From Babylonia areolata (Eukaryota; Mollusca; Gastropoda; Neogastropoda; Buccinidae), in NCBI RefSeq assembly GCF_041734735.1, contig NC_134878.1, forward strand, positions 34,099,963 through 34,163,962: a DNA stretch of 64,000 nucleotides. The letters are read 5' to 3'. Below are positions 11,234 through 21,720 of the stretch, one piece after another. Position numbers and translations under genes: made by a program. Numbering within the stretch: position 1 is the stretch's first letter; each line of letters opens with the position of its first letter. The notes under the pieces were generated by a model. That model did not search any database. It was not told the DNA's origin and saw only the letters and a list, made by a program, of their open reading frames with translations.

Positions 11234-12639
11234 TGCACAGAACAACTGAGTACGCAAGCGAACTGGGAATTGGCGATCGGGATCACCACTTCTGTGATAG
11301 GCGAAACGGGAATGGACGAATCGGGTCGACACGGTGTGGACTGGTATGGCAGGAGGGGGTAAGGTGGGGAGCAGGTAACAGGTCACAAGGCCCAGAGTGT
11401 TGATTGTCTTTGATCGAACTATGTGTCTGCTTGAAAATAGTGACCACATTCTCACACCTTTGTTATTCTTTCCCTCGTACTTCCCCCACATACCCCCTGC
11501 TTTCCCCTCTCTTCCCTCCCTGCCCCTCCCCTCCCTCCCACCTCTCACTCTCTCTCGCTGTGCTCAACTCAGCTCCAGTCACACCTTCCACTTTCTCCTT
11601 CACGACATCCGCCCCTTCCTCGACCCCTCTCACCTCCCTTCTCCCCCCTCCCCCACACATACACTAACACTCTCACCCCCGTCCCGGTAAGACAGATTGG
11701 AGTGCTGAGAATTGAATAATCGCAACTCTGAAAAACAGACCTTTTTTTTTTTTTTTTTTGCTGCGGCTGCGCTTTTGTGTTGTTGACGTGAAGTGCGAGG
11801 TGGGAGAGGGGTGGGGGTGTTGACGGTCACGCGCAGGGCAGTGTTCTTTCCCCTCCTGTAACCCCTCACCTCTACGTTGATTGAAAGTCCTGGAAATGTT
11901 TTGTTGGGGCGTGTTACGGAAGACTCTTACCGCATTCGGGAGTTATTTTAAGTCTTGCGGTCAGGGCTAGGGTCCTATGTCGGTGTCCGAAGTGGGTGGG
12001 TGGGTACTTATATGGTTGAAAAGGTGACGCGCTCAGTTTCAATGAAAACTCGGGTTTCACTCCGAGGAAGGTCAAAGCGGGGGTAGGAGATGGGCTTCGC
12101 TTTTCTTATGCCAAGTCATATAACTAATTCACTGTCCCCGATGGCCGAGAAAGGCTTTTGAACCTGTATTAAAAAAGAAAAAAAAAGAAAAAAGTAACCC
12201 TGCCCCTCTTACCATGGGCGACATTTATATAGGACCGTAACCATGCGAGGACTGTTTGTTGACACCCAAAGCATTAGGATATCATCTATTTTTAGGACCA
12301 TAGCAATGACAGTTTGCTCTTTTGTTGTTGAATTGAACCGGAGATAGAAAAGAGAGATAAACCACTCGCGGCAGGCCCCTTCTTACTGTCTATAACAGTG
12401 CTGAAGCCGTTTTGGGGCACACACGCAGTGCGGAAGGGTGGGGGTAAATCACCCTCTCCTTCCCCACCCGAAGGAAACTGGTCGGTTCTGACGGTTCAGC
12501 TGCAGTAAAGCGCAAGTTAAGTTATGCCTGGAATTTCCCACGTGTAGTAAGATTCGCTGTATACAATGAAAACCGATTCATTTTTGCTTGGTTTTTACAG
12601 AGGCACTAAACTTAGCGAGATGAATCACTCAGCGCTTCG

Positions 12640-12720
12640 CGTGAAGCCGCCGCGCGAGCAGCTCTCGCCCGGAAATAGTATGCGCCCTCAAGCGGCCAGA
12701 CAGTTACGGCAGCAGAGGAA
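12640..12720 (+). promoter_or_regulatory. Candidate promoter / 5' UTR of the THAP gene
   Basis: A short GC- and CpG-rich stretch directly upstream of the THAP start. It contains an ETS-like CCGGAAAT at about 12669-12676. No TATA box was seen. An ATG at 12680 is out of frame with the THAP start. This is inference from position and composition. Confidence 0.35.
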
Positions 12721-12803
12721 ATGGCTTGGTGTTCTGCTGTAAACTGCAAAAACTCGCGCTAAAAAGGATGGACATTGTTCCGATTTCCCAAAGATGAAGA
12801 CAG
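12721..12803 (+). pseudogene. THAP-domain protein, exon 1 (in-frame stop)
   Basis: The exon reads MAWCSAVNCKNSR, then a TAA at 12760-12762, then KGWTLFRFPKDED, and ends CAG|GTAAGC. The THAP C2CH signature is clear: W-C-S-A-x-N-C at residues 3-9 and the FRFPKD block. It ends in phase 2 and joins exon 2 to give ...EDRCKKWVQNTRR, as in intact THAP domains. THAP domains bind DNA through a zinc-coordinating C2CH module and occur in host transcription factors and P-element-like transposases. The stop replaces what is usually a lysine or similar residue between the cysteines and FxRFP. It could mark a pseudogene, an allele or a sequencing error. The splice sites and the rest of the domain look undamaged, so the loss would be recent. 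Confidence 0.75.
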
Positions 12804-13225
12804 GTAAGCGTTTCATGATTTTGTTTAATGAAGTATCGTGTTGATATGGACATTTATGTCGTTATTACATTCGTTAGTCAGAGCTTTGTTTAGCCGAGTG
12901 TGCAAAGTGAAAGTAGTTTTCAGCAAAACCGAAAGTAGAGCTGTGAAAGGTATCCGTGACGTTTTGTGATTGTGACTTTGGGTCTGGGACAGACAACATT
13001 AGAGCGGCATCAAAACTGAACCCAAAATGAGGCACTGTTTTAGTGATTAGAACCATAGTGATGCATTGATATAATTATGCAAGACTGAATGTGTTGCTAT
13101 GGTTGTAGTGCAGTGGTTATGGTAGACTGCTCAGCTAGCAGTCATAGTAATAGTAATCACTACTTGCAGCAGACGCCAGTCAAATCTTTCTAGTAATCAG
13201 TAATCACTCAGTTTAGCAGGAATGG

Positions 13226-13354
13226 CAGTAATAGTAGAAGCAGTTGCAGGAGCAGCAGCAACAGCAGCAGTAGTAGCAGCACCAGCTTTGTCATCATCAT
13301 CATCATCTTCATCATCATCAGTAGTAGTTGTTGTTGTCGTGGTAGTAGTAATAG
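13226..13354. repeat. Trinucleotide-rich tract (AGC/ATC/AGT)
   Basis: GCA, TCA and GTA units in succession, inside the THAP intron. The VVVVV and SSSSS frames across it are artefacts. Confidence 0.85.
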
Positions 13355-13463
13355 TACAGAGAAGGATGAAGAGAACAACTGAGGATGAAATGATACCAGT
13401 TTCTATAAATTGAAAACTGAATGAAAATAAATATTGAAATGCTATATTGCTTTTTTTGTACAG

Positions 13464-13747
13464 ATGCAAAAAGTGGGTTCAGAACACCAGGCGAGCTGAT
13501 CTACAGGGAAAAACCAGCGAGTACCTGTACACTAACTGCAAACTTTGCTCTGAACATTTTGAGCCAAATCAGTTTATGAATCCCAGTGCGGAAAAATTGA
13601 GTCTTGTGTGGAATGCTGTCCCCACATTATTCAACATTCCAAATCCACCACCTAAAGTCACAACAAAAAGAAAAATGCCCTGTCGACAGGATCACCCTGC
13701 AAGTTCCAAAAAAGCCAGAACCAGCCATGAATCACAGGAAAAAGCAG
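13464..13747 (+). CDS. THAP-domain protein, exon 2
   Basis: The acceptor TTTTTGTACAG|A is at 13463 and the donor CAG|GTAATT at 13748. The exon enters in phase 2 and leaves in phase 1. It completes the THAP domain: KKWVQNTRR, then CKLCSEHFEPNQF with the second zinc pair C-x2-H, and AVPTLF, the family's closing AVPTxF motif. After the domain comes a basic, proline-rich linker (PPPKVTTKRK, KKARTSHESQEKA) that could be a nuclear localisation signal. No further exon was identified; the LINE fragment at 14.8 kb lies downstream. The domain is certain, but whether the parent is a host THAP gene or a P-like transposase is open. Confidence 0.82.
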
Positions 13748-13958
13748 GTAATTTAATTTACTGTATATATTTGTATGTTTTTAAATTGCTGTAGCTTTTA
13801 TATGTACAAGTATTTTGATATAATTATGTCAGACTTGTTATCTCTGCGATAATATTATTTAGAACTGTGTATATCACATTGTGTGGGGTGTGGATGAGGA
13901 GAGTGAAAAGGTAAAACATAAACGGACATATATGTCATTATTTCTGTCGCCTTGTCAG

Positions 13959-13961
<3 letters not shown>

Positions 13962-14043
<82 letters not shown>
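13962..14043. repeat. (CT)40 microsatellite
   Basis: One of the longest perfect CT runs in the window, about 215 bp after THAP exon 2. Confidence 0.97.
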
Positions 14044-14047
<4 letters not shown>

Positions 14048-14347
14048 TGTATCTCTTTTAAAACCTATGGAGAATCTGCAAAATTATGTCGATAACCCAC
14101 GTATTTATTTTGGGGGACATGCCGCAGACAGTCAACATAACGCACATGCTTTTTCTGTGTTGCTTCTCCTTTGCGCCTGGCTGCTATCTACTGTCTGGGG
14201 GAAGGGAGAGGGTGGTGAGGGACGCGGCGCGCCGCGAGCGAGCGAGGCTTCAGTTTTGCACATAGGGGAAAGAAGGGAGTGTGCCCTCTCCCTCCTTCTA
14301 CACTCTCTGGTTTTTAGCACGTTTGCATCTGCTTGAATGTAGATGCG

Positions 14348-14369
14348 CCCCCCCCCCCCCCCCCCCCCC
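14348..14369. repeat. Poly-C run
   Basis: A homopolymer of about 22 C. Its exact length may be unreliable in an assembly. Confidence 0.9.
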
Positions 14370-14469
14370 GCGCAATGTTGCACATGAGAGAGACAGTTGT
14401 AAATTATTCAACTGCGTTTTCGTAACGCTACTTTTTCTTCACACTTTCTGGTTGACATCACCATTTCTT

Positions 14470-14478
<9 letters not shown>

Positions 14479-14506
<28 letters not shown>

Positions 14507-14599
14507 CAAAACATAAAACACATATTCAGCTCTGTCTCTCTTCTAACATCTGTCTATACATACATACATACATACATACATGAATACATACATACATAA
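14479..14599. repeat. (AT)n and (CATA)n microsatellites
   Basis: AT at 14479-14506 and CATA at 14555-14599, separated by about 48 bp of AT-rich DNA. Confidence 0.93.
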
Positions 14600-14759
14600 T
14601 TTCATATAGATCTATCAGTATGTAAATCTAAATCTATCTATATGTACATAATCATATATATAATTCATATATATACGAACGCTTCATGTTGCCCGAGCAG
14701 ACCGTTGTATTGTGCTCTTTCTCTCTCTCTAAGTCTCTGTCTCTGTCTCTCTCTCTCGG

Positions 14760-15325
14760 GAGTTTTACATGGCTGTTAAAAGCATCTACGTATGTGTATG
14801 TGTATGTGACAAAGGTATTTATTCAGACTTTTTTCAGTGTCCAAGAGGGGTTAAACAAGGTTGTATGCTAAGCTCACAGCTGTTTTCCTTTTTCATCGGT
14901 GAATTGGCAGTGGAGTTATCAAAGAAGGGGAGACATGGAATACAAATGATACCTGGCGCAACAGATTTGCTCTTAATGCTATTTGCTGATGATGTTGTTC
15001 TCTTGTCTGACACACCCATAGGGTTACAAAATCAATTAAATGCCCTTAAGCAAGAAACAGACAGACTACAACAAACAGTGAATCTCGATAAGACCAATAT
15101 AATAGTTTTCCGCAATGGAGGTCATCTTTCGACTCGTGAAAAATGGTGCTGTGGTGATAGGGAAATAAAAGTAACCAGTACATATAAATATTTAGGAATG
15201 TTATTCACAACAAAATTGAGTTTGACATCTGCGTGGGATGAAGCAAACAGAAAAGGGAAAAAAGGTGTAATCCAAATTATAAAATCACTCAGGAGACTGC
15301 GTTTGACTGACGCTTTCCCTTAGTT
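14760..15325 (+). mobile_element. LINE reverse-transcriptase fragment
   Basis: The frame reads YSDFFQCPRGVKQGCML, then LFADDVVLLSD with the catalytic A-DD of RT domain 5, then TVNLDKTNIIVFRNGG, YKYLGMLFTTKLSL and KGKKGVIQIIKSLRRLR. These are RT motifs 4-7 and the start of the thumb of a non-LTR retrotransposon. Both ends are truncated; the fragment stops at a TAG near 15321. The open frame without breaks suggests modest age. It may be the same family as the 3' remnants at 0.6 and 9.5 kb, whose C-terminus fits this type of LINE, but the pieces do not overlap. Confidence 0.85.
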
Positions 15326-15539
15326 TGGGCGGGGCAAAGGCAGCTCATGAATAATGAATGCGTGTCGCGGCGCAGGCTGCCTGGCTTCAGCAATTTCTGC
15401 AAGTGGTTTATCTCTCTTTTCTAATCTCCGATTGAACTCACCATCGCCACTGGGAATGCACAGGCCGGGGTGGTGGGGAGGATGGGGAGAGAGAGAGAGA
15501 GAGAGAAAGAAAGGGAAAAGAGCTCTTGTTCGTGTGTGT

Positions 15540-15570
15540 GAGCGCGCGCGCGCGCGCGCGTGTGTGTGTA
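15540..15570. repeat. (GC)n(GT)n alternating tract
   Basis: Pure purine-pyrimidine alternation, a candidate Z-DNA former. Confidence 0.9.
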
Positions 15571-16251
15571 TGTTCCCCAGGAAAGCCACGAAAAAACCAA
15601 GAGTGTGATAAGACTGTAGATTGGATTCGCGGCCAATGCACTAAGAATATATTGAAATTTCTCAGTTATTATGCAGGAGTGGTTTGGTTTTTTTCCCCTT
15701 TGCTTTTCATTCTCCTCTCTGTCTCAGTCTCTGTGCGAGTGTGTGTGTGTGTGAGAGAGAGAGAGCGAGACAGCATGTGTGGTTCCAGTACTCCTGTGAC
15801 GTTGCAGTCAGAAACCACGAAGCACGCTCGCGCTCACACGTATAGTGTGAGAAAAGTGCTATGCGGGAATTAGGATCTCACACTGAATATTTTGAAGAAG
15901 TGGTCTGTTGTCTCCTCCACACACTAATCTGAATATTGAGCTCGATGGCCCCGCCCCTGCACTCCCCCAACCCCCTTCCACGACAGCCCCATGACACACC
16001 GACCCTCCTTCACATAACAACCCCTTACATCCTCCCCATCTCTCGCTCTTTCTCTCTCTCTCTTTCGGTGTTTATTTTTGATCAAATGTAGATGGCGTCA
16101 TGCATATTAATATGGTATCATCAGCAAAGTGTGTGACTCAAATCTACGTGACACACCCTTTCAAATCGGGCTGTGGCCTTTCTAGCTCATGTGCTCTTTC
16201 TGCCTCTCTGCCTGTCTGTCTGTGTCTCTGTCTGCCTGTCTGTCTCTCTCA

Positions 16252-16297
<46 letters not shown>

Positions 16298-16298
16298 C
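16252..16298. repeat. (TA)n(TG)n microsatellite
   Basis: TA to about 16270, then TG to about 16298. Confidence 0.95.
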
Positions 16299-16893
16299 TC
16301 ACTGGTCAATGGTGTGAAGGGGATGAGGCGTATCATGACCGCCGTTTGGTCAGCATTTGTTTCGTTTGTTTTTTTAAATTATTTTTTTTTTAAAGAGGTT
16401 GAAAGCCATGTGGGGTGACCTGGGAATGGGGAGGGTGTATGTCAGGGTATCAGTGGCAGCGACCTTTGCGTGCTAGGAACACATTGCTGGTTTGTTCCTC
16501 TCAGTCCAGCCGCCTTCCCTGCCCTGCCCTGCCCTGCCCCTGCCCATGCTGCTGCTTTTTGTCTGGTCTGATTTCCTTCTTTTCTTTTTCTGTTTGTTTT
16601 TATTGTATTTTCCACCGTCTTTCTTTTTTTCTTTCTTGGTTGTTGTTGTTGTCTTCATTCCGTTTTCCCTCCCTCTCCCTCCGTCCTTCCCTCTCTCCCT
16701 CTCTCCCTCGCTCTCTTGTACTTTTTGCTGGTCCGCTCAGTTCCTTACTTTCTTTTCTTTTCTTTTTTATAGTTTTTTTTTTCTCTCCCGACCCCATCTT
16801 TTCTTTTTCTTTTTCATTCCCCCCTTTCTCTCCTTTCATCTGTTGTGTTTTCTTCTTCTTTATTTTTTTTCTCATTATTCCTCCTCTTTTCAT

Positions 16894-16896
<3 letters not shown>

Positions 16897-16946
<50 letters not shown>
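16897..16946. repeat. (CT)25 microsatellite
   Basis: Perfect CT run closing a 400-bp pyrimidine-rich stretch (16500-16946). Confidence 0.95.
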
Positions 16947-16949
<3 letters not shown>

Positions 16950-17669
16950 GTTGTTCTTTGTCCATGTGTTCGTTCAGTATTCTGTAGTTGTCTTGATTTT
17001 TTAAGCAAATGAGGACTGGGTTGGGGAAGAAATAACAACAAAATAAGATGGAACGAACGTACGGACAAACAACAAGAAGGTTGGGTGGGTAGGCATGTGT
17101 GTGTGGGTGGTGGGAGGGGTGGGGGTGATCCTATGAAGGAGGGTACCAGGAAAGAGGAGAGAGTGCCGTCCACAGCATAAACAGCCGTGTGAAGACATTC
17201 AGGGCATTACCTTTATGACCCAGCGCCACTGCCAATCTGCCCGATTTCGCCGCTTCCCTGCTGAGTGTTATGTCTTTCTAGGGTCTCCAGTTCATTGAAG
17301 ACAAAAGTCCATCACTGTTTTTCTCTGCCCTTATATCTGTCTCTCCCCTGCAAACCAACACCCCCCCCCTCCCCTCCTCCTCTCCTCTCGCTGCCCACCT
17401 CTCGGACTCCGGGACTCCTCCTTTGTCTTCCCCCCTTTTAGCCATTGTATCACTTCTCTCTCTCTCTCTCTCTCTCTCTTCCCCTCCCTCCCTCCCTCCC
17501 CCCCTCTCTCTGCCCCCCTCTCTCTCTTCTCTCCCTCACCACTCCCTCTGTCCTTCCATTCAGTCTCTCTTCCCCCCCCTCCGTTCTCCTATTTTTGTTT
17601 CTGTTTTATAATTTTCTTCTTGTTTTATGTTCTTACAAACAAACTAAAGCAATACAAAAACAAAAAAGC

Positions 17670-17702
<33 letters not shown>

Positions 17703-17989
17703 AGTGTTGGGATTGAGTAGAGTGAAGCAGACTATTGGATTATGCGCTGTAAGGTCACTGGTCAGCCTTTAAGTGAATCTGTGCGCGTCAATATCTGGAA
17801 GGGAAACCGCGTCTTCCTTTTCGATGAGAAACTTGCACACAATTCAAAAAGAAGAAGAGGAAGAAGAAAGAGAGGAGAAGAATGGAGAGAGAAAAGGTAG
17901 TGGAGATGAGATAACTGGCAGAATCCTTAAAAAAAGAAAAGAAAAAAAAAAGTGTGTGATCTGCCGTAAATAGGGACACAAACACACAC

Positions 17990-17993
<4 letters not shown>

Positions 17994-18055
<62 letters not shown>
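17994..18055. repeat. (CA)30 microsatellite
   Basis: Perfect CA run. Confidence 0.97.
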
Positions 18056-18057
<2 letters not shown>

Positions 18058-18511
18058 AGAGAGCAGAAGAAGAATAGAGAAGTTGCACGCTTAATAGTTC
18101 ACACGACTTGTCCTTTCTCTGTGCATTCGCACAGAAATGTAAAATGTTACCGGATCTCTAAATATGATATCAACATAATTAATCATCAACAACAACAGCA
18201 TCAAAAGCTTTATCACCAACAGCATAATGACAACGATGGCAGTGATGATGATGATCATCATCACACAGAGTGCAATGATTTGTTCAGTGGAATCATCTGT
18301 CTCAGCACTCTTATCATAAGAAGTGAAAGCACAGCATTGATGAAAAAATATCTTCAACATCAGCAGCAGAAAGAAAGAAAGAAAGAAAAAAGGAACGTCA
18401 GCAACAACGATGGCGGCAGTGGATTCTAAACCGTGTGTTGTGTCAGTTACAAACTGCTGACCTATAGGGAACGATCTTGTTTGTTTGTTTTTGTTGCTTT
18501 TGATTGGGGGC

Positions 18512-18522
18512 CCGCGCGCGCG

Positions 18523-18581
<59 letters not shown>
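18512..18581. repeat. (CG)n(CA)n alternating tract
   Basis: CG about 18512-18530 joined to CA 18531-18581. Confidence 0.96.
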
Positions 18582-18582
<1 letters not shown>

Positions 18583-18873
18583 GCCTATGATAAGACTCGC
18601 TCAGCAATTACATCTGAAAACGCTTGTCATCAGCTCCAAGGAAATGGGATGTGGAAGAGAAGACGCATAAAGCTGGGGATAGGAGTGAGTGGTGTTGCAA
18701 GTGAAAGGCCGAACGGTTGCGAGGAGGTTGTTATCCCGTTTCGCCGATTTCGACCCGGTTCACCTTTTCCTGAATCGCCAATTACCGATGCGCCTGTCAT
18801 GAGTCGACATTGGTGATTCCGATTCACCTTTTGATAGTTCGTACACATACTCGGAGACATTAGTTGCTCTTAT

Positions 18874-18928
18874 CCGCGCGCACGCGCGCGCGCACACACA
18901 CACACACGCGCGCGCGCGTGCGTGCGCA
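18874..18928. repeat. (CG)n-(CA)n-(CG)n alternating tract
   Basis: A CA block flanked on both sides by CG runs. Confidence 0.93.
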
Positions 18929-20223
18929 TTTGCTCTTTCTACCTCTCTGTCTTTCTCCCACCTCCATTCCCGCACTCACTTCTCATTTCCTCCCCAGTCT
19001 CCTCCCAGTCATTTTTCTTGCAGGCGGCTGCGGCAGCGGATGTCATCATTACTATCATCCGTGCATGTGACTACTATATTTCTTCAACGTTTTGGGGGAC
19101 GTCTTGGAGTCCCTCCCTTTCTCTTTTCTCCCTCCCACCACAATACTACCTCCACATCCTTTTTGTTTTTGCTCTTTCCTCTTCATCCGGTTCGCGCCCC
19201 CCCCCCCCCTCCCCTTCCTGTCCTTCCCTTTACCCTTTCTCCTCCTCCTCTTCCTACTGTGTCATCGGGTTTCCCAAGGCTTTTTTCCGGCTTTCTGTCT
19301 CGGTGTGATTCGACGAATAGTTGGATTGGCTTTTGTGTGACTGTCGGATCACCTAGATCAATGCTGCCGGACGACGCGGAGATCTCTCTGTGTATGTGTC
19401 TGTTTCTCTGTCTACCTGTATCTTTGTGTCTGTCTGTCTGTCCGTCTATGTCCTGTTTCTCGGTCTCTCTCTGCCTATGTCTTTCACTTAGTTTTTTGTC
19501 CCTGTGTCACTGCGTCTCTTTGCCACTGTCTGTGTCTCTCGTCGGTTTTCTACTCTGCGTCTTTGCATGTCTGCCTCTTCCACTCTCTCTTGGTCTGCAT
19601 CCCTCTCCCACCCTCCTGCACTCTGTCCTCCCTCCACCCTCTCTCCACACCTCAGTTCCCCTCCAGCAACCTGCCAGGTGGGGACTGAACGTTTTGATGA
19701 ATTCAGATGCAGAGCACTCCCAATCCCGCTCGCACCCCCTTTGCAAAATGCTTACCAGGGAGATCAGTTATTCGCTCAGTTTTTTGGCGGCTCGGGAAGT
19801 TACCGTTTGCTGCGTTGTCATCTGCGCAAGTGAATGGACTGGTAGTCAAATCCTCCTCCTTCTCCTTGTTTGCATCTTTGTTTATAAAGATGTAGGTTTT
19901 CCGTTTATATTGGTGTTAAAACTTTATAATCTTGCCGATATGAAAACACGGAGATAGAGCTTGTGACCTCCGTTTTTGTTTAAGAGAAAGGGGAGGGGAG
20001 ACAGAGGGGTGGGTGTTTAATGACAAGTCCCCCACGACAAAATATCTTCCCCTCCACTCCTCTGTGTGACTGGCGGGGTGTACTCATACGCCTTGTTGTG
20101 AACGCTTCTCATTCCGTCTTGAGGGGGAAAACTGGATATTGCCGAGAAGGCAAGAGGATAAGTCAACAATGAGGAAAGTTCGTGACGCTTCTATCAGTCT
20201 CTGTCCCCTTCCTACCAACCAAC

Positions 20224-20225
<2 letters not shown>

Positions 20226-20255
<30 letters not shown>

Positions 20256-20420
20256 CCCCTCCCCCTCCACCTCCATCCTCTCTGCCCTGCGCCCCCCCCC
20301 CCCCCCCCCCCCCCCGCCACCCGTCATCGCCCTGTCCGCGCGCGCGCGCTCACACACACACACACACAAAAGCACACACACAAAAGCACACACACATACA
20401 CCCACACACACAAAAGGACG
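20226..20420. repeat. Cluster of (CA)n, poly-C and (CG)n(CA)n
   Basis: CA 20226-20253, a C run of about 24 at 20292-20315, and CG/CA with AAAGCACA units from 20336 to 20420. Confidence 0.92.
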
Positions 20421-21439
20421 TAGACGGTGATCCCCAGAAGCTGGTGGCCAATTGTACGTTTTAACACTGTGTGGAAAACAGCGTGGACCATTTGTCTCTG
20501 TCACCTGGACTGAGCGTGTCCCCCACTCCCCTACCCCCTTTCTCCTCCTGTGTGTAACTGTTGGCTTTCAAGTGGCCACATTCTCACGCTCGCACGATTC
20601 TGTCCAACAGTCTGTCAGTCAGTCTGTGTGTTTCCCCCACCCCACCCAGTTTCCTCTCTCGCTTTTCAGCTGGCGAAGTGTTTATGGTTCTGTACCGCAT
20701 ACACCACAGACAGTCTTCCGACGGCTTCAATCGTCGCCACAAAATATCGATTCTTCTGTATTGCTCAATCACACACACACCACACTTCACTTGCTCTTCC
20801 CTCCCCCAACACCACCCCTTGCCGTTTCCGGGCGGCGGTAGCGAAGGAGGAAAGGTCTTTGGCCAGAACAGTCGGTTGAGTTATAGATTAACATACATAA
20901 TATTTACATGCTCAGTGTGTGCGGTATGGTGTGCAGTTTTAAGTGAACGGACTATTGAAGCCAAGAATATTTATTGTTGCTGGAGAGTGGATGCTCTTTG
21001 TGTTGTTGACTGTTGGCGGACGGAGAGAGGGTGAAGAGAAGCGTTGAACACCCGCGGTCAGCAAGATTTGCGATCCCCTTCTTCCTTTACCAACAAAAAT
21101 CCATGGAGGCAGAACAGTTGGCATGAAGAAGTGGGCGGCTGATACTGAACTTGACCATGTACGGTACATTTGAATCGGGGATGCGCAGACTTCATTCACC
21201 CAGTTTATACATGTATAGAGAGGGGCGGGGGCACTCCCTCCTTATACTTCTGATTCTTATCCCCCCCCCCCCTTTCACCCCACATCCTCCTTCCCTCCTC
21301 CTCCAGCTCGTCTTACATTTCCCCGCCAGGCTTTCTTCCTGATTAATGTCTTGATTGGCGTGACACAGAAGTGCTGGCTTTTATGTGACCGCCAGGTCAC
21401 CTACCTGATCAAAGCTGCCAGATGATCCCGAAATCTCTC

Positions 21440-21720
21440 AATTTCTGTGCCAGAGCGGTGTGTCCAAGGCGAATTGGGTGGAGGCCAGCCGGCTTACTGG
21501 CAGGCTGCTGAGGCTGCAGGGAGGGGACAGGCACTGTCTGGGGGCTGGGAGGGCAGGCTGGAGGCAAGGAAGAAGGCAGCAGACAGGGAAGGTTGGAGGG
21601 AGAGAGGGTGGGGAGGGGCGCGCAGTTGACAGCGGCCTCAGCACGGCACGGCTGTCACAGGCAGACTGGCGGCACAGGGTTGGTGCCAGAGTGATTGTGG
21701 CCGCAACGTGAAGGTGAAGT
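21440..21720 (+). promoter_or_regulatory. GC- and CpG-rich block at the edge of the CpG-poor MAST region
   Basis: The block is rich in GGCAGGC/GGCTG and contains CpG, while DNA downstream of about 22 kb is clearly CpG-poor. A possible donor AAG|GTGAAG is at 21713. It could be a CpG-containing promoter or untranslated first exon of the MAST gene, whose first recognised coding exon is at 26.3 kb. The frame 21460-21711 shows no known domain, so I do not call it coding. The assignment is inference. Confidence 0.25.

Larger units (their letters stand above)
10102..12620. other. Intergenic stretch without recognised gene
   Basis: Frames at 10400-10849 and 10846-11403 run into simple repeats and resemble no family I know. 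The stretch also holds C-rich DNA (11470-11690), a T run (11741-11759) and moderately CpG-containing DNA up to the THAP exon. Confidence 0.45.
15330..21340. other. CpG-containing, microsatellite-rich DNA without recognised gene
   Basis: Long frames such as 19040-19957 (305 codons) and 16415-16987 are driven by CT/CCT-rich DNA and show no domain, no conserved motif and leucine/serine/proline bias. C-rich runs occur at 17361-17590 and 20292-20315. A GAA-rich stretch is at 17848-17900. Blocks near 18730-18830 resemble the CGCC-rich blocks at 11.03 and 11.3 kb. Confidence 0.45.

Noticed and set aside
11078-11548. 156-codon minus-strand frame
   Set aside because: Crosses (CA)n and (CT)n; VCVCVC and RERERE artefacts.
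16415-17004. 170-190-codon frames on both strands
   Set aside because: Pyrimidine/purine-rich simple sequence; FFFSF and RERERE text only.
19040-19957. 305-codon frame
   Set aside because: Low-complexity Leu/Ser/Pro/Phe text from CT-rich DNA, no domain, no splice or family evidence.
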